A DNA stretch of 64,000 bases from Turritopsis dohrnii (lineage: Eukaryota; Cnidaria; Hydrozoa; Anthoathecata; Oceaniidae): NCBI GenBank assembly GCA_027922465.2, contig BQMF02000788.1, forward strand, positions 1 through 64,000, in the 5' to 3' direction. Below, piece after piece: positions 41,706 through 53,258 of the stretch (position 1 is its first letter; the number at the start of each line of letters is the position of its first letter). Both the position numbers and the translations under genes were made by a program. Under the pieces are notes generated by a model that saw only the letters and a program-made list of their open reading frames with translations, searched no databases and was not told the DNA's origin.

Positions 41706-43086
41706 CAGTAATGTGCAGGCTTACCTATGTTTTCCGTGATCTCCCTCCATTTGGGATTGCACGTAAATGTGCAAAATAAATCCAGGTTGCCCATTTTAGT
41801 AACCATAGCCATAGCATCTTGATAATTCTGTTGCATTGCCCTAGGACCACCCTGAAAAGAAGATGGAAGAATCACTGGTCTGCTTGCATGAAGGCCACGA
41901 TTTTCAAGATAATCAATGAGCCCTTGATATTGCTCAACACGGAAATTGTGCTGGTTTTGATGAACATAATTATGACGGTCAGATTCAACTTTGAAGTATC
42001 AATCTACAGCATATTGTTGAAGTAATCTTTTACCTTTTAATATGGGGCTAAAAGCATCTCTAAATGCAAACCTATAGGTATAATATTGCTGCATGGTCGT
42101 ACGATTTTGCTGGTCTGTTGCATATTCTGCTACATGAGGAATGGGGGAACTGCAACCCATATCTCCTCTTAGAAAAAATACAGGATAAACCATTGGAATC
42201 TAGATTAGGCGAATGCACAGGCAAATCTGATAGACGAGGGTAAACAATGATGTCCCGAGCCAATGGTGGTGCACCATCTTCACCAACAAAGTCGATGCCA
42301 GTCACCGCTACTTTTCAAATGCATTCTAACTTGGAAAACAATAGTAAAGATCTGTAAATATAAGTTCAAAGATTTTTAATTAATTTTTCGCATTTTCCAT
42401 TTACCTCAGATGGGCAACGATTTTGTTCATTTACAAGTTGAAATTCCTCAGCTTCTTCCTCACTCATGTGTTTGTAAGCAGCTGCATATGGACTCTCCCT
42501 TAAAATGATGTCTTGCAAAGTTTTCATGACTTCGGGAGAACAACCTTGATTTTATTGTCTTGCCATTCTCTCATTGAACACATTCGTACCATCATAGATA
42601 TATAACTGATCAAAGGATGGAGGAATACCCGGTGGTGGGTGTAAATTACCTGTTCAGTGACACACCTGGCCATTAATACGAAAAACTGGTGGACCACAAC
42701 TTTGTGGAGCTTGTGCAAAAGCAACCAAACTATTGAACTATTGAATGTTTTCTTGAAAGTTCTTTGATTGATTAGAATCACCTAAAATTTCTTTAAGATC
42801 ACTAGGATGATAACTGTCATCTGAATGAACTTTATCAAGTGTGACAACACTTAAAATTGGTCTCGTCAGCAAACATCTTGGCACCATAAAACTGACAGAC
42901 CTTTTCCAAGATAATATAGCTCAGGAATTTGGTCTTGGCGAGTAGCACGATACAATGCATTCCGTTGAACATCACGCCTAGCCTTCATACGTTGCCTAGC
43001 CTTCATACGTTGTGCGTCTTTCAACTGGCTCTTCATGTTAACAATGGTCAACTTGCCTTTGAGCATTGTTGATTTTAAGTTTCTCA
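41690..43086 (-). pseudogene. Helitron Rep/helicase, N-terminal and Rep-region fragment
   Basis: Reading leftward: RNALYRATRQDQIPELYYLG (43,000-42,890), then in shifted frames FNERMARQ, SPYAAAYKHMSEEEAEEFQL (42,490-42,430), DFVGEDGAPPLARDIIVYPR, GCSSPIPHVAEYATDQQ, LKGKRLLQQYAVD, and finally RPVILPSSFQGGPRAMQQNY (41,880) with QDAMAMVTKMGNLDLFCTFT and CNPKW. The last is the region just before the HUH Rep motif in Helitrons, so the HUH, the relaxase tyrosines and the helicase are missing to the left of 41,690. Helitrons move by rolling-circle replication. The gene's extreme N-terminus lies at 46.76-46.88 kb because of the insertion between. Confidence 0.85.
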
Positions 43087-44044
43087 TCTATATCCTAATA
43101 CGCGCTGTGCATCCGCTTTTTTCACGCTTTCACTCTCTAAAATTTCGGGTCGTTTTCGCGGTCACTTATTCATAATGGAGTGTCAGACCACGGCGGTTAA
43201 TATTTTTCTACGATTAGTATAGGGGAAAACATTGCATTGCATTTAATCGTTTCAAATGTTTTGATTATTCGCGAGATCAAGAAACAATAGACAACAACGG
43301 AAGTATTGCGCGAAGATTTATTAATGTTTTTAGGTTAAGTACGCTTTTGAACTTTTTTGTTTGTTTGTTTGTTTTGTTTTTTCTTATAGTATTAATAGGG
43401 TTTCTGCGTCAGTACTTTTCAAATAATACGCGATTGAAGAAATGAATATCATGGCTTTTAATCATGACGGTCTGGGTTCGTAAAGAAAATCGCAATTGTT
43501 TTTAATTCACATTTTGACACTTATACGATTTTCGCGTTTGGCTTTTATTTACATTGGGGTGTGGATTCCATGAACAGTTACAGCGATTTTAATCTTTTTG
43601 TTGTTTACCTGTACGCACAATTTATTTTTACTACTGCATATATCGTATCGTGAAAGATTTATTACGAATATTTTGATGTGTTTCAGATCTTCTGATTAAA
43701 AAGTTTTTCTGTTCATAACTCCAGTGTTGAACTAAATATGCTTTAGCCGGAATGCCTAGAGATTTATAATTAAAAGAGTGAAGAGTGTTTTTTTCTGTAT
43801 TGACGTTAGATATTTTTAATCATGGGGGAACCATTGCATTGCATCTTCAATTTATACAATTTATGTAAAAAGTGAAAAAAGTGGACGCACAGCGCGTATT
43901 CTACACGGGATACTACATTCTAAACATTCTACATTCCAAACAATTGAGGAACTTTATCATACTAAAATTCATTATACTAAGCCTTTCTCTCTGTTCAGCT
44001 CACATCGATTAAAACCTGTAAAAAAATTTTACACGGGTTACTAG

Positions 44045-45018
44045 TCTATATCCTAGTACGCGCTGTGCATCCGCTTTTTCCACGCTTTCACTCTCTAAAA
44101 TTTCGGGTCGTTTTTGCGGTCACTTATTCATAATGGAGTGTCAGACCACGGCGGTTAATATTTTTCTACGATTAGTATAGGGGAAAACATTGCATTGCAT
44201 TTAATCGTTTCAAATGTTTTGATTATTCGCGAGATCAAGAAACAATAGACAGCAACGAAAGTATTGCGCGAAGATTTATTAATGTTTTTAGGGTAAGTAC
44301 GCTTTAGAAGTTTTTTGTTTGTTTGTTTTGTTTTTCTTATAGAATTAATAGGGTTTCTACGTCATTACTTTTCAAATAATACGCAATTGAGGAAATGAAT
44401 ATCATGGTTTTTAATCATGACGCTCTGGATTCGTAAAGAAAATCGCAATTGTTTGCGATTAACATTTTGGCACTTTTACGACTTTCGCGTTTGGCCTTTA
44501 TTTACATTGGGGTGTGGATTCCATAAACAGTTACAGCGATTTTAATCTTTTTGTTGTTTACCTGTACGCACAATTTATTTTTACTACTGCATATATCGTA
44601 TCGTGAAAGATTTATTACGAATATGTTGATGTGTTTCGGATCTTCTGATTAAAAAGTTTTTTTGTTCATAACTCCAGTGTTGAACTAAATATGCTTTAGC
44701 CGGAATGCCTAGAGATTTTTAATTAAAAGAGTGAAGAGTGTTTTTTTCTGTATTGACGTTAGATATCTTTAATCAAGGGGAACCATTGCATTGCATCTTC
44801 AATTTAAAAAGTGAAAAAAGTGGATGCACAGCGCGTATTTTTATTTTTGATGAATTAAAACCCGTGTTCTACATGCTGTTCTACACGGGATACTAAATTC
44901 TAAACATTCTACATCCAAACTTTATCTTTATCATACTAAAATTCATTATACTAAGCCTTTCTCTCTGTTCAGCTCACATAGATTAAAACCTGTAAAAACT
45001 TTTTACACGGGTTACTAG
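44045..45018 (+). mobile_element. Second tandem Helitron unit (974 bp)
   Basis: It runs from TCTATATCCTAGTACGCGC to ACACGGGTTACTAG with the 3' hairpin TGTAAAAACTTTTTACA (44,992-45,008). It aligns throughout with the preceding 958-bp unit, differing by substitutions and small indels, such as GTTTGTTTGTTTTG versus GTTTGTTTGTTTGTTTTG. It also carries about 30 extra bases near 44,850 (TTTTTATTTTTGATGAATT). Confidence 0.88.
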
Positions 45019-45051
45019 TGGAGAAATATTGCTTATCAGTTTGAAACAAGA

Positions 45052-45371
45052 CTAGACGCCAAGGCGTCGTCGCACGCCGCCAACGATCAACATACATTTT
45101 TGGCAAAACATTTCTTACCGGTTTTTATTTCGAAAATGATCTCTTTATTCAAATCCCGTGTACGCGTATAAAAGTTGTTGTATGTACTGATAAAAAAAAC
45201 TGACGTCAAATCAATGATACAGTAGAATCTGACGTCATTATAGAGAAAAAACGTTCTCACTGCTGCGTGGTTTTACGCGGACAATATAGGAAATCCTACG
45301 TAAAATTTAGTTAAATATATCACTCTCTAAAATAAAAGTGGGATGCACAATCGCGGATTATTATAATAAGA
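45052..45371 (-). mobile_element. 320-bp minus-strand Helitron nested in unit 3
   Basis: On the minus strand it starts TCTTATTATAATAATCCGCG (45,371) and ends with a GC-rich hairpin region GGCGGCGTGCGACGACGCC, TTGGCGT, CTAG (45,052), followed by T. The end is the same as that of the second Helitron family at 47,663. The base 5' to it belongs to another CTAG 3' end with hairpin CGTAAAAAACTTTTACG on the same strand, again a CTAG|TC junction. Confidence 0.7.
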
Positions 45372-46760
45372 CTAGTATCCAGCGTAAAAGTTTTTTACGG
45401 GTTTAACAGCGAAAACAATGTGTCAAATCCTGCGTTCCCATGTGTGTGTACCCCGTGATGAAAATTTTAATTATAGAATTGGAAACAGAAAGTACACCCA
45501 TGTTGTAGAGCTCGAAAAGCTGATCAAAAAGGTGTATGGGATCGTTTCCCTACGATCAACCGTTGCAGAGATATCGTCAATCAAAATTTTAATGACGTCA
45601 CATCCGCAGTACCAAATAATTTTTGTGGTCACTTATTCATAATAGAGTTTCAGACCACGGCGGTTAATATTTTTCTACGATTAGTATTACGGGAATACAT
45701 TGCAATGCATTCGATCGTTTTTTTATTATTCACGAGATCTAGAAACAATAGACAACAACAAAAGTTCTATTGCTGTTCTTAGGGGAAGTACGCTTTAGAA
45801 CTTTTTTGATTGTTTGTTTTGTTTTTCTTATAGTATTAATAGGGTTTCTGTGTCATTACTTTTCAAATAATACGTGATTGAAGAAATGAATATCATGGCT
45901 TTTAACCGTGATGTTCTAGGTTCGTAAAGAAAATCACAATTTCACACTTTTACGACTTTCGAGTTATTTGCATTGGGGTTTGGATTCCATGAACAGTCAC
46001 AGCAATTTTAATCTGTTTGTTGTTTACCTGTACGCACAATTAATTGTTCTGCATATATCGTATTGTGAAAGATTTATTATGAATATTTGATGTATTTCAG
46101 ATCTTCTGATAGAAAAGTTTTTCTGTGTTGAACTTAGAACTCTTAAGCCTAAATACTTAAAGATTTTTAATTGAAAGTGTGAAGAGTGTTTTTTCTGTAT
46201 TGTATTTTCTGCACAGCGCATATTTTTATTTTTGATGGGTTTTGACTTTTCTGTTCTGTGCTTCAGTGTTGATTGCATACCTGGAAAAACGTTTGATCTA
46301 GATGGCGTCTGTTTAAGTGGATCATTATATCAGGGGAACCATTGCATTACCTCTTCAATTAGATGCGAAGTTATTTGGAAAATATCTCTAGAACTTCCAA
46401 GAAAATAACTGACATTTTTTACAGAGCTTTTACGTCACTAAAATGTTTGATCGACGATATTTTGATAACGCTTGGTTGTCCCTTAACGATCCTGTACATG
46501 TTTTGGTATATTTTTTAGAGTTCAGCAATGCAGTTAGAACTTCCAAATTCGATCTCTTTACTTTTATGGATCGAGTTTTATGGTACCTGCACCTTCTGTT
46601 TCTTTTTCTTAAGGTTAGGGATTTGGGAATTAGAGAGAGTTTACAGTACTTATAACACTGATGCACCTTCTGTTCATTATTCTGTGATTTAATTTTTTCG
46701 TTACCATGGACGTCATTTTCAGAACTAAAACTTGTGAAATTGTTTTACACGGGATACTAG

Positions 46761-46882
46761 TTTTCTAATAATGGTTGGATGTTATTTTCCTGAAGCTGTT
46801 GGTGCCTTGCTTCAGCTACATCTTCATTTGCATGCCGAGGCTGAATAACAGAGCGAAACTGACCATTCCTAAAAACTGCTTG
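46761..46882 (-). pseudogene. N-terminal exon of the interrupted Helitron gene
   Basis: On the minus strand an acceptor (TTTTTAG at about 46,870) is followed by NGQFRSVIQPRHANEDVAEA and RHQQLQENNIQPLLEN, ending at the insertion boundary. Across the composite the frame continues as EKLKINNAQRQ before a stop. It is thus the other half of the gene at 41.69-43.09 kb. From 46,883 to 47,660 I see no gene; the 47.2-kb ORF is AT-rich and unrecognised. Confidence 0.6.
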
Positions 46883-47662
46883 GAAACCAGGAATAATATT
46901 AGTGCCTATATTAATTTAGTGCTTATAATAAACATTGCAGTACAGAAACACTAACAACAATAGAAGAAAGAAATATAACCACCGCCCGCAGCAGAGTGAA
47001 GAAACAGCACAAAAAAACCTGGTGAAAGCGAAAACAGACCTTTCTTTCTACAAAGTAACAATGTAGGGTCAACAGCAACAAACTGAGAGCTAACCAACCT
47101 AGGGGAAGTCCAAAAAAAATAGAACTTGACTAACTGATTAAATGACACTCTGAAAGCTGAAAAAACATTAACGTAGGTTACAAACCTTTCTTTCAAATAT
47201 CTTTCTTTCTTCTACACAGGGCAGCAAGGAACAAATTAACCTGATGTGAATAATAAAAGAGACAGAAAAGTTAATTAGAAGTTAATTAGTCCCTTAGGTT
47301 AGCTTGGAGCTTGTCATCTTTAAAATAATAAATACAATTATTACCTTATGTAATTCTTCCTCTTTCTACAAACTGAAAAACTGTAATGATGAACTTGATA
47401 TTAATTTCATTGGTGACTAATTAATATACAGACAATTGCGATTGTCTATTCGTATTCGCACTGAATAAAAAACCAATAAAAACGGCGAAACAGCGATCAC
47501 GTGTCAAAACAAATGATGAGAAATAGGTATTTTGAGGGTTCCTTCAATGGTCGAACTGCCGCTACATGACCATGATTAAGAAGATTTTGACCGTAAATTT
47601 TTAAAAAACAAAACACTTACTAAAATTTAAAGTGGGATGCACGATTGCGGATTAGTATAATA

Positions 47663-48524
47663 CTAGACGCCAAGGCGGCGTCGCTCGCCGCCGATGTTCA
47701 CCTGCTCCGTATCACTGTATCAATAAACGTCAAATTTCCTTATAAACGGCTCGTACCACTTGTGTTCAAAGCATATTCGAAGTCACAGCCTCTGATAAAA
47801 CCAATCTTTTTATCAGTGTAACAATACACTCAAAGTGTAGAGAGAGAAAACTTCAACTTTTTGTAAGCTTTTGTTTTAAAAAAATTAAGCACTCTAACAT
47901 GGGTGCTATCAAACTTAAGGGGGAAATACTTTCTCTTCTTAAAAACATCACGACGGAGGAGAGAAAAAAGGCACGTGCAAAATGAATAAATAGAATAAAA
48001 AACGTTTGATTAGAACGCTTAACAATTAAAAGAAGAAATTAATTTGTTAAAAGAAAAGCAAAAAAAAAAAAAAAATGTTTTGATATAATACTCTTTTTTT
48101 ACCTATCGGTTTTTAAACATTTTGATTTCTCAAAAAAAAAGTTCACCCGTCTCAGACAGTCAGGCAAGAGATAGTGGCAAACCGCACATGCTGCCACGTT
48201 CTGCCACTGCTGCTTTTTGTCCAAAATGTTTAATCAGTTAGTTTCTTTGTATTTAGTAGATGTACTGTTTTCAAAGCCAAGTCAACGTGGAATATAAAAC
48301 TAACAATATTAATAAAAACAAAACGTTATTCCTATTAGTTCATCAGCCAAAAAAAGTCACGTTCGATTGGGGTGGCAATGTATTTGCTACGAACTCACGT
48401 CGCACACAAAAAAAGAAATAATTTCGCTCACAACTCATCTACCATTTTGCGTGACTTACAAACAAACAAACAAACAAACAAACAGACAGACAGACAGACA
48501 GAGAATCGGCTATTAATATATAGA
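47663..48524 (-). mobile_element. Helitron family 2, left inverted arm (862 bp)
   Basis: On the minus strand it starts TCTATATATTAATAGCCGAT, runs through a (GTCT/GTTT)n microsatellite (48,455-48,503 on plus), and ends with the hairpin GGCGGCGAGCGACGCCGCC (47,674-47,692), TTGGCGT and CTAG (47,663-47,666), then T. All Helitron end features except the 5' A are present. The base after CTAG begins TATTATACTAATCCGC, itself like the start of the 320-bp element at 45,371, another head-to-tail join. No ORF is recognisable. Confidence 0.82.
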
Positions 48525-48903
48525 AGAGTTTTGTATATTCCACTCAGTTTTGTGTTATTAATTACTCTATCTGCTGAATAAGCCACCGAAATAGCAATTC
48601 AATTAGATTTTTTTTATAAGCAATTTTCTCAGATTTGTCAAGTTATAATGCTATGCATCCAAACCTTCAGATGTGTCAGACATGATTTACTCAGACAATT
48701 CTGTACATCTTTACATGCATGCAAACAGCCTGAATTGTCTGGGTCTTTCATATACGAAACATAAGTGCAAAAACTAGGTCAATGTAAATTCATGTTGAAT
48801 GTTAAGATAACTCAATAATTGCCCATTTTTAAAATTTTGACACCAATACCAAAATTAACCCTAATGTAGGCAATTTTGCCTCTTTATTGCTTCTTTCTTT
48901 AAA

Positions 48904-49710
48904 TCTACATATTAATAGCCGATTCTCTGTTTGTCTGTTTGTTTGTTTGTAAGTCACGCAAAATGGAAGATTGAGATGTGATCGAAATTATTCCTTTTTT
49001 TGTGTGTGACAATAGTTGGAAGCAAATACATTGCAACCCCAATCGAACGTGACTTTTTTTGGCTGATGAACTAATAAGAATAACGTTTTGTTTTTATTAT
49101 TATTGTTAGTTTTATATTCCAAGGAGTATGTTGACTACGTTGGCTTTGAAAACAATACATCAACTAAATACAAAGAAACTAACTGATCAAACAGTTTGGA
49201 CAAAAAGCAGCAGTGGCAGAACGTGGCAGCATGTTTGCCAGTGTATCCTAAAGTATCTTTGCCTGACTGTCTGTTAACTGTCTGGGTTAACTTTTTTATT
49301 GAGCAATTAAAATGTCCAAAAACCGATATGTAAAAAAAGAGTATCATGAAACAAAAAAATTTTTTTGCTTTTCTTTTAATAACTTAATTTCTTTTCTTAA
49401 TTTCTTCTTCAGATAGAACGTTTTTCTTATTCACTTTATCCATTTAGCATGTGCCTTTTTTTCTTTCCTCCCGTGTGATCTTTTTAAGAAGAGAAACCAT
49501 TTCCCCCTTACGTTTGATAGCACCCATGTTAGAGCGCGTAACTTTTTTAAAACAAAAGCTTATAAAAAGTTGAAGTTTTCTCTCTCTACGTTTTGAGTAT
49601 ATTGTTACGCTGATAAAAGATTGGTGTTACCAGAGGTTGTGACTTCGAATCTGCTTCTGGTTGAACACAAGTTGTACGAGCCTTTCATAAGGAAATTTGA
49701 CCTTTGTCGA
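48904..49710 (+). mobile_element. Helitron family 2, right inverted arm, 3'-truncated
   Basis: It starts TCTACATATTAATAGCCGAT after AAA and is the inverse of 48,524-47,715 over about 800 bases, including the (GTTT)n start, TCACGCAAAATGG, CGAACGTGACTTTTTTTGGC, AAAACAAAAGCTT and AAGGAAATTTGAC. Similarity ends about 49,710 without hairpin or CTAG, so the 3' end is lost. The spacer 48,525-48,903 shows nothing recognisable. Confidence 0.82.
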
Positions 49711-49812
49711 TTACTGTTCTTTATTGGGCTGCCAGAAAAATGTTTTTACATGCAACAGCTGTAATTACCCTTAGACTTATTACCTTACCAATAGCCATGA
49801 AAGTTTAATTGA

Positions 49813-50370
49813 TCTTCAGATGAAGTAAGATTCCCCTATTTCCTAGGTAAACCAAAACTGAATTCATTCTATTCAGACAAATCTCTCAACTATGACCTGA
49901 AGATAAAAATTGGTGGTAAGAAACTTTACCCCTCTTTACATATTAAATATCTTTGTGCGATCCTTAATGAAAATCTCAACTGGCGCCAACATGTCAGTAG
50001 CCTTGCAATTAGGCCGCACAGAGCTAATGGAGCACTATGTAAATTAACATATTATGCACCCAAACATACCATAATCTCTATCTATCATGCTATTTTTTCG
50101 TCACATCTACACTATATTTGTCAAATTTGGGGTCAGCGTGATACAACCAACACTAAATGCATCCTTGTACTGCAAAAAGCTGCTGTCCTAATCCTAACTT
50201 TCTCAAATCCTATTGCACCCTCTCGGCCTCTTTTCAACGACCTTAAATTACTAAATATCTTTGACTTTGTCAAGTCATTGAATATTCTATTTATTCATCA
50301 AGCCTTGAATCTTAAACTCCCTCCTTGTAGTGCAACCGAGAGAAGTGACACAGTTTGTAACGTTGAGTGA
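49813..50370 (+). pseudogene. LINE reverse-transcriptase C-terminal fragment
   Basis: An open frame from 49,813 to TGA at 50,368 reads LKIKIGGKKLYPSLHIKYLC, LNENLNWRQHVSSLAIR, RANGALCKLTYYAPKHTIIS, IYHAIFSSHLHYICQIWG and LVLQKAAVLILTFSNP. These are the RT thumb and the downstream region (K-YLGV-x-LD-x2-L-W-x-H; YHS-x-x-x-S-x-L-x-Y-x3-WG) of CR1/Jockey-like LINEs. It lacks the catalytic part. Unlike its neighbours it has no internal stop, so it is a younger or better-preserved piece. It may be the same family as the 37.6-kb endonuclease fragment. Confidence 0.8.
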
Positions 50371-50599
50371 ATGTATTGTTCAAAGTAAAAATGAAAATCA
50401 ATAAAAATTCTAAATTTACATGAAATTAACTTAAAGATAAATATACAAATGAACAATTTGAATGAAACTAAAAATATTTAATGTAAAAATGACTATTGGA
50501 CACGCCCTAAACAAAATGGCTGACAATGAAAAGAGACAAAAATACTGTGAAAACTGAACAAATAAGACGAGCTAGTTTTCAAACCAAGCATCGTAGATC

Positions 50600-51840
50600 T
50601 TTGAGTTTTACTTGGGTAATTTGGTAGGACTGCAACTTTGCACTAAGTCTCCATCAGGGCTTCTTTCGTTATTTCGACCAAGGATTAATCGGTTCGGCGT
50701 CAAGAGATCCATCGTTTCTGTATTAGTTACATTTCCAGCGACAAAAGGAATATCATTAATCTAATTTGTGATTACCACTGCAACAGTTTCCCACTGGAGT
50801 ATCAAACGTCTTTCATTCTGGACGGTTTTTTCAAGTGATGAGTTGATTTCTCTGATTTTGCATTCAACTTTTCCATTGACATTATGAGCTCCAACCAGAC
50901 ACCTCTCAAACTCGACTTTTCGATCTTTGTGAAGAATGGCCCTGATGTCAGTGAAGTTCAATCTGATATCTTGAGTTCCTTTGACCAACTGACTTCCTTC
51001 ATCACAGAATAACTTCTTTGGAATATCTTGAGGAGAAGCATGTGAAGGACTGATTGAACGAAGTTGAGGAGTAATCATCCATTACATTGATCATCACTGC
51101 AGATGTGGAGCAACAGCAATATACAACCAACCAGATTTGCATTGTGGTTCTCTTGTCTGCTGGACTTGTATGGGCCACTCAGGTCCACTTGAGTTTGATA
51201 GAAAGCTGGCCCGATTGTTAGACCGCTACTTGGAATGGGTCCCATGATGGCTTTGACAGTACGTTTCTCAAGATATCTGCACCTTTCACATGACTTCTTT
51301 ATCAGCTTGACCAGGGCTCTTCCTTTGATGATAAATGTCTTCTTTAACAATTGTCGAAGTGTTTAGTGACTTTGTCGGACCAATGAACTTTGTTGACAAG
51401 GCTGTATGCAACTGGTGAATGTCGATCCAAGATTGGCACACAAAACTTTGAAGATGAGAGATCCATCATTGCATCAGTGAATCTTCCAACGATCGTCAGA
51501 GTGTTTTTGGAAGAATTCGTCCTTTGTAGATCAAGATGCCATCTTTCAATATCGAGATTGGTTCATACTTCTTTGGATCAAGGAACTTTATGACTTCATT
51601 GGTAGCTTTCTTCATATTGGTAGCTTTCTTCATATAGTAGTTTTCAGCATGACGTATCTCTTCTTCAGTGAGTGCATGAATTGACGACTTGAGAATTCCA
51701 CTTATTCCCTTCTTTGATTTGGCATTGTGGAAAAATCTCATCATGTATGCCATGATTCGAACAACGTTACTAAATGGCTTGGAATTTGGATCCATGAGAT
51801 AGTCTGAAAACTTTTATCGCTCTCTTACTTCCTCAGGAAC
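50600..51840 (-). pseudogene. Second BEL/Pao element: integrase region
   Basis: Reading leftward: SDYLMDPNSKPFSNVVRIMA and EEEIRHAENYYMKKATN, then ILIYKGRILPKTL (51,500); the integrase zinc-binding area KGRALVKLIKKSCERCRYLE and MGPIPSSGLTIGPAFYQTQV, then DLSGPYK with the catalytic Asp (51,190). After a frame change come the second motif (SPQDIPKKLFCDEGSQLVKG), NGKVECKIREINSSLEKTV with the Glu (50,880), and NTETMDLLTPNRLILGRNNE (50,700-50,650), the usual end. The order matches BEL/Pao integrase, which inserts cDNA copies. Several frame changes make it dead. It is a different copy from the 17.8-24.5 kb element, which lacks integrase. Confidence 0.82.
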
Positions 51841-51949
51841 GATTGATTTTGAATGATGAACTTAAATGTAGGACTCTTTGTGAGCTTTTGAAATTTGCTG
51901 TTCGTTTAAGCGTAGGCCTTAACCATGCGTGACTGGGAACAGTGAGGAA

Positions 51950-52520
51950 TCAACAGGCATCCACTCATGACCATTGATCCACGTCAAATTATTGTTGACA
52001 TTATCAATTGTTGCAGTAGCTAATAATGCCAAGCCTTCTTTTATACCATCTCCAATCGACTTCATTGACTCTGCCATGTTTTTTCACTTAATCTGTTTGT
52101 TCAACCGATCGCTTCATTATTGCTAATTGCTCATTTTTAACTTTCAGTTCATCCTTGGCTAAGTCAATGAAAAGCATGTCACGCTAATGGGATGAAATTT
52201 TATTTGCCTCTTCTTTATCAGATGAGTTTTGAAATGCTTGAGATTGTTCTCTGCCATCATTAACAGGAGAGTCATCTTCCTCACTACAAAATCCTTCTTG
52301 CTCATCATCGTTATCATTCATAGATGACCTTTGCTTTTCAATAACATTTACAGCAGGGCAGCCATGCCATATTTCCTTGAGAGTGTCAAAGTTCTCTTGT
52401 ATCAGTTTCCAGATCTTGCATCCACAGTTTTTTTAATTTCAGATCTAATCTTTCTTATCTTATTCTTGACCCTTGCATATCATCCTTTCTTACTCAATTT
52501 TAATAAGTTATAACTTGCCA
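51950..52520 (-). pseudogene. Myb/SANT-type accessory protein, C-terminal half
   Basis: On the minus strand: KIWKLIQENFDTLKEIWHGC, then an acidic stretch (MNDNDDEQEGFCSEEDDSPV), DMLFIDLAKDELKVKNEQLA, IMKRSVEQ, and, in another frame, SMKSIGDGIKEGLALLATAT. This resembles proteins with an N-terminal trihelix/Myb domain and a C-terminal coiled coil that partner Harbinger-type transposases. A Harbinger transposase start lies immediately upstream on the same strand. Stops and frame changes show decay. Confidence 0.45.
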
Positions 52521-52572
52521 TAATTCAATATTTAATGAAAAGACGAACTTTTTAAAAAATTGCATTTATTAC

Positions 52573-53115
52573 TCAATTTTGTGCAATGCCAAATGTATTT
52601 GCAGTCATATTCTGCGAGCCAGTGTCTTTCAGATAATAAAGAATGATGGCCACTTTTTTTTCTGCCGATAATGCCCTATAGTTAGGGGATAGAAGGTTTG
52701 GAGAAATATGAACTCGAATTTTATCAACCAAACTATGAAATTCGTCGTATGAAATACGAAAGTTTTTTCTCCACGTCATGTCAACTGTTACCCTCGATTC
52801 CATGTTAATCCACCATTGAGCAGTTCTTCCTGGATTAAACCATCTTTCTCTTTTTTTTCTATAGAGTATTTTTTGTAATTCTCTTCTTTTTTTTTCTCTT
52901 CTTTTTTCATTTTTCAACAAAGAGACTATGGTACATAATTGAGAAAATCTTAATTGTTCTCTTTTCCATATCAGGACGAGATTTTGAATTTGCAAGAGAA
53001 CAACTGGAATAGCTGCAATTGATATTTCCAGAAAAGCTGCTACTTTTGCTTTCTCGTCCCCCATATTAATTATACAGTAGTACAGTAATCTCAATTTCGC
53101 GCAAAAATGAGTCAC
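52573..53115 (-). pseudogene. Harbinger-type transposase, N-terminal part
   Basis: A 180-codon frame starts near the terminal repeat. After a variable leader and a Lys/Arg-rich helix (KNEKRREKKRRELQKILYRK) it reads RERWFNPGRTAQWWINM, TWRKNFRISYDEFHSLVDKI, SAEKKVAIILYYLKDTGS and TANTFGIAQN. This is the N-terminal HTH-containing part of PIF/Harbinger (DDE_4) transposases. It stops before the catalytic domain. It is a different subfamily from the 28.8-kb copy. Confidence 0.75.
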
Positions 53116-53258
53116 GTGACTAGGCTCGAAAAAGCCGAGCTGGAATTTTCACAGGGAGGAGAAAAACCGGGCTGGAATTTTCATATGATCACTTGAGAAA
53201 GTCAGCCCGGCTAAACGGGCTGGCCCGCTTACCCGAGCTCATGTGATCAGCCCCTTAG
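53116..53258. mobile_element. Harbinger-type terminal region (GGGGCTGATCACATGAG)
   Basis: On the minus strand the end reads AAGGGGCTGATCACATGAGC, then GGGCCAGCCCGTTTAGCCGG and GCTGACT, with AAAATTCCAGCCCGG and AAAATTCCAGCTCGG repeats inside. TTA next to the end fits the three-base target of Harbinger. The opposite end was not found; GTGATCAGCCCGCC at 53,738 is a weak candidate. From 53,260 to 54,580 I see no gene. Confidence 0.55.

Larger units (their letters stand above)
43087..46760 (+). mobile_element. 3.67-kb composite of head-to-tail non-autonomous Helitrons
   Basis: The insertion begins TCTATATCCTAATACGCGC after an A (43,086) and ends CGGGATACTAG before a T (46,761), i.e. exactly between A and T with no duplication, as Helitrons insert. 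Inside, unit 1 (43,087-44,044) ends TGTAAAAAAATTTTACACGGGTTACTAG-like hairpin plus CTAG, and unit 2 (44,045-45,018) starts at the next base with TCTATATCCTAGTACGCGC and ends the same way. A third, more diverged and rearranged unit fills 45,019-46,760. Units 1 and 2 align along their whole length. No protein is encoded. Removing the composite rejoins the Helitron gene (ATTATTAGAAAA with TGAGAAAC on the minus strand). Confidence 0.88.

Noticed and set aside
52331..52513. Plus-strand hydrophobic ORF opposite the Myb-like accessory gene
   Set aside because: It is antisense to recognisable protein sequence on the minus strand.
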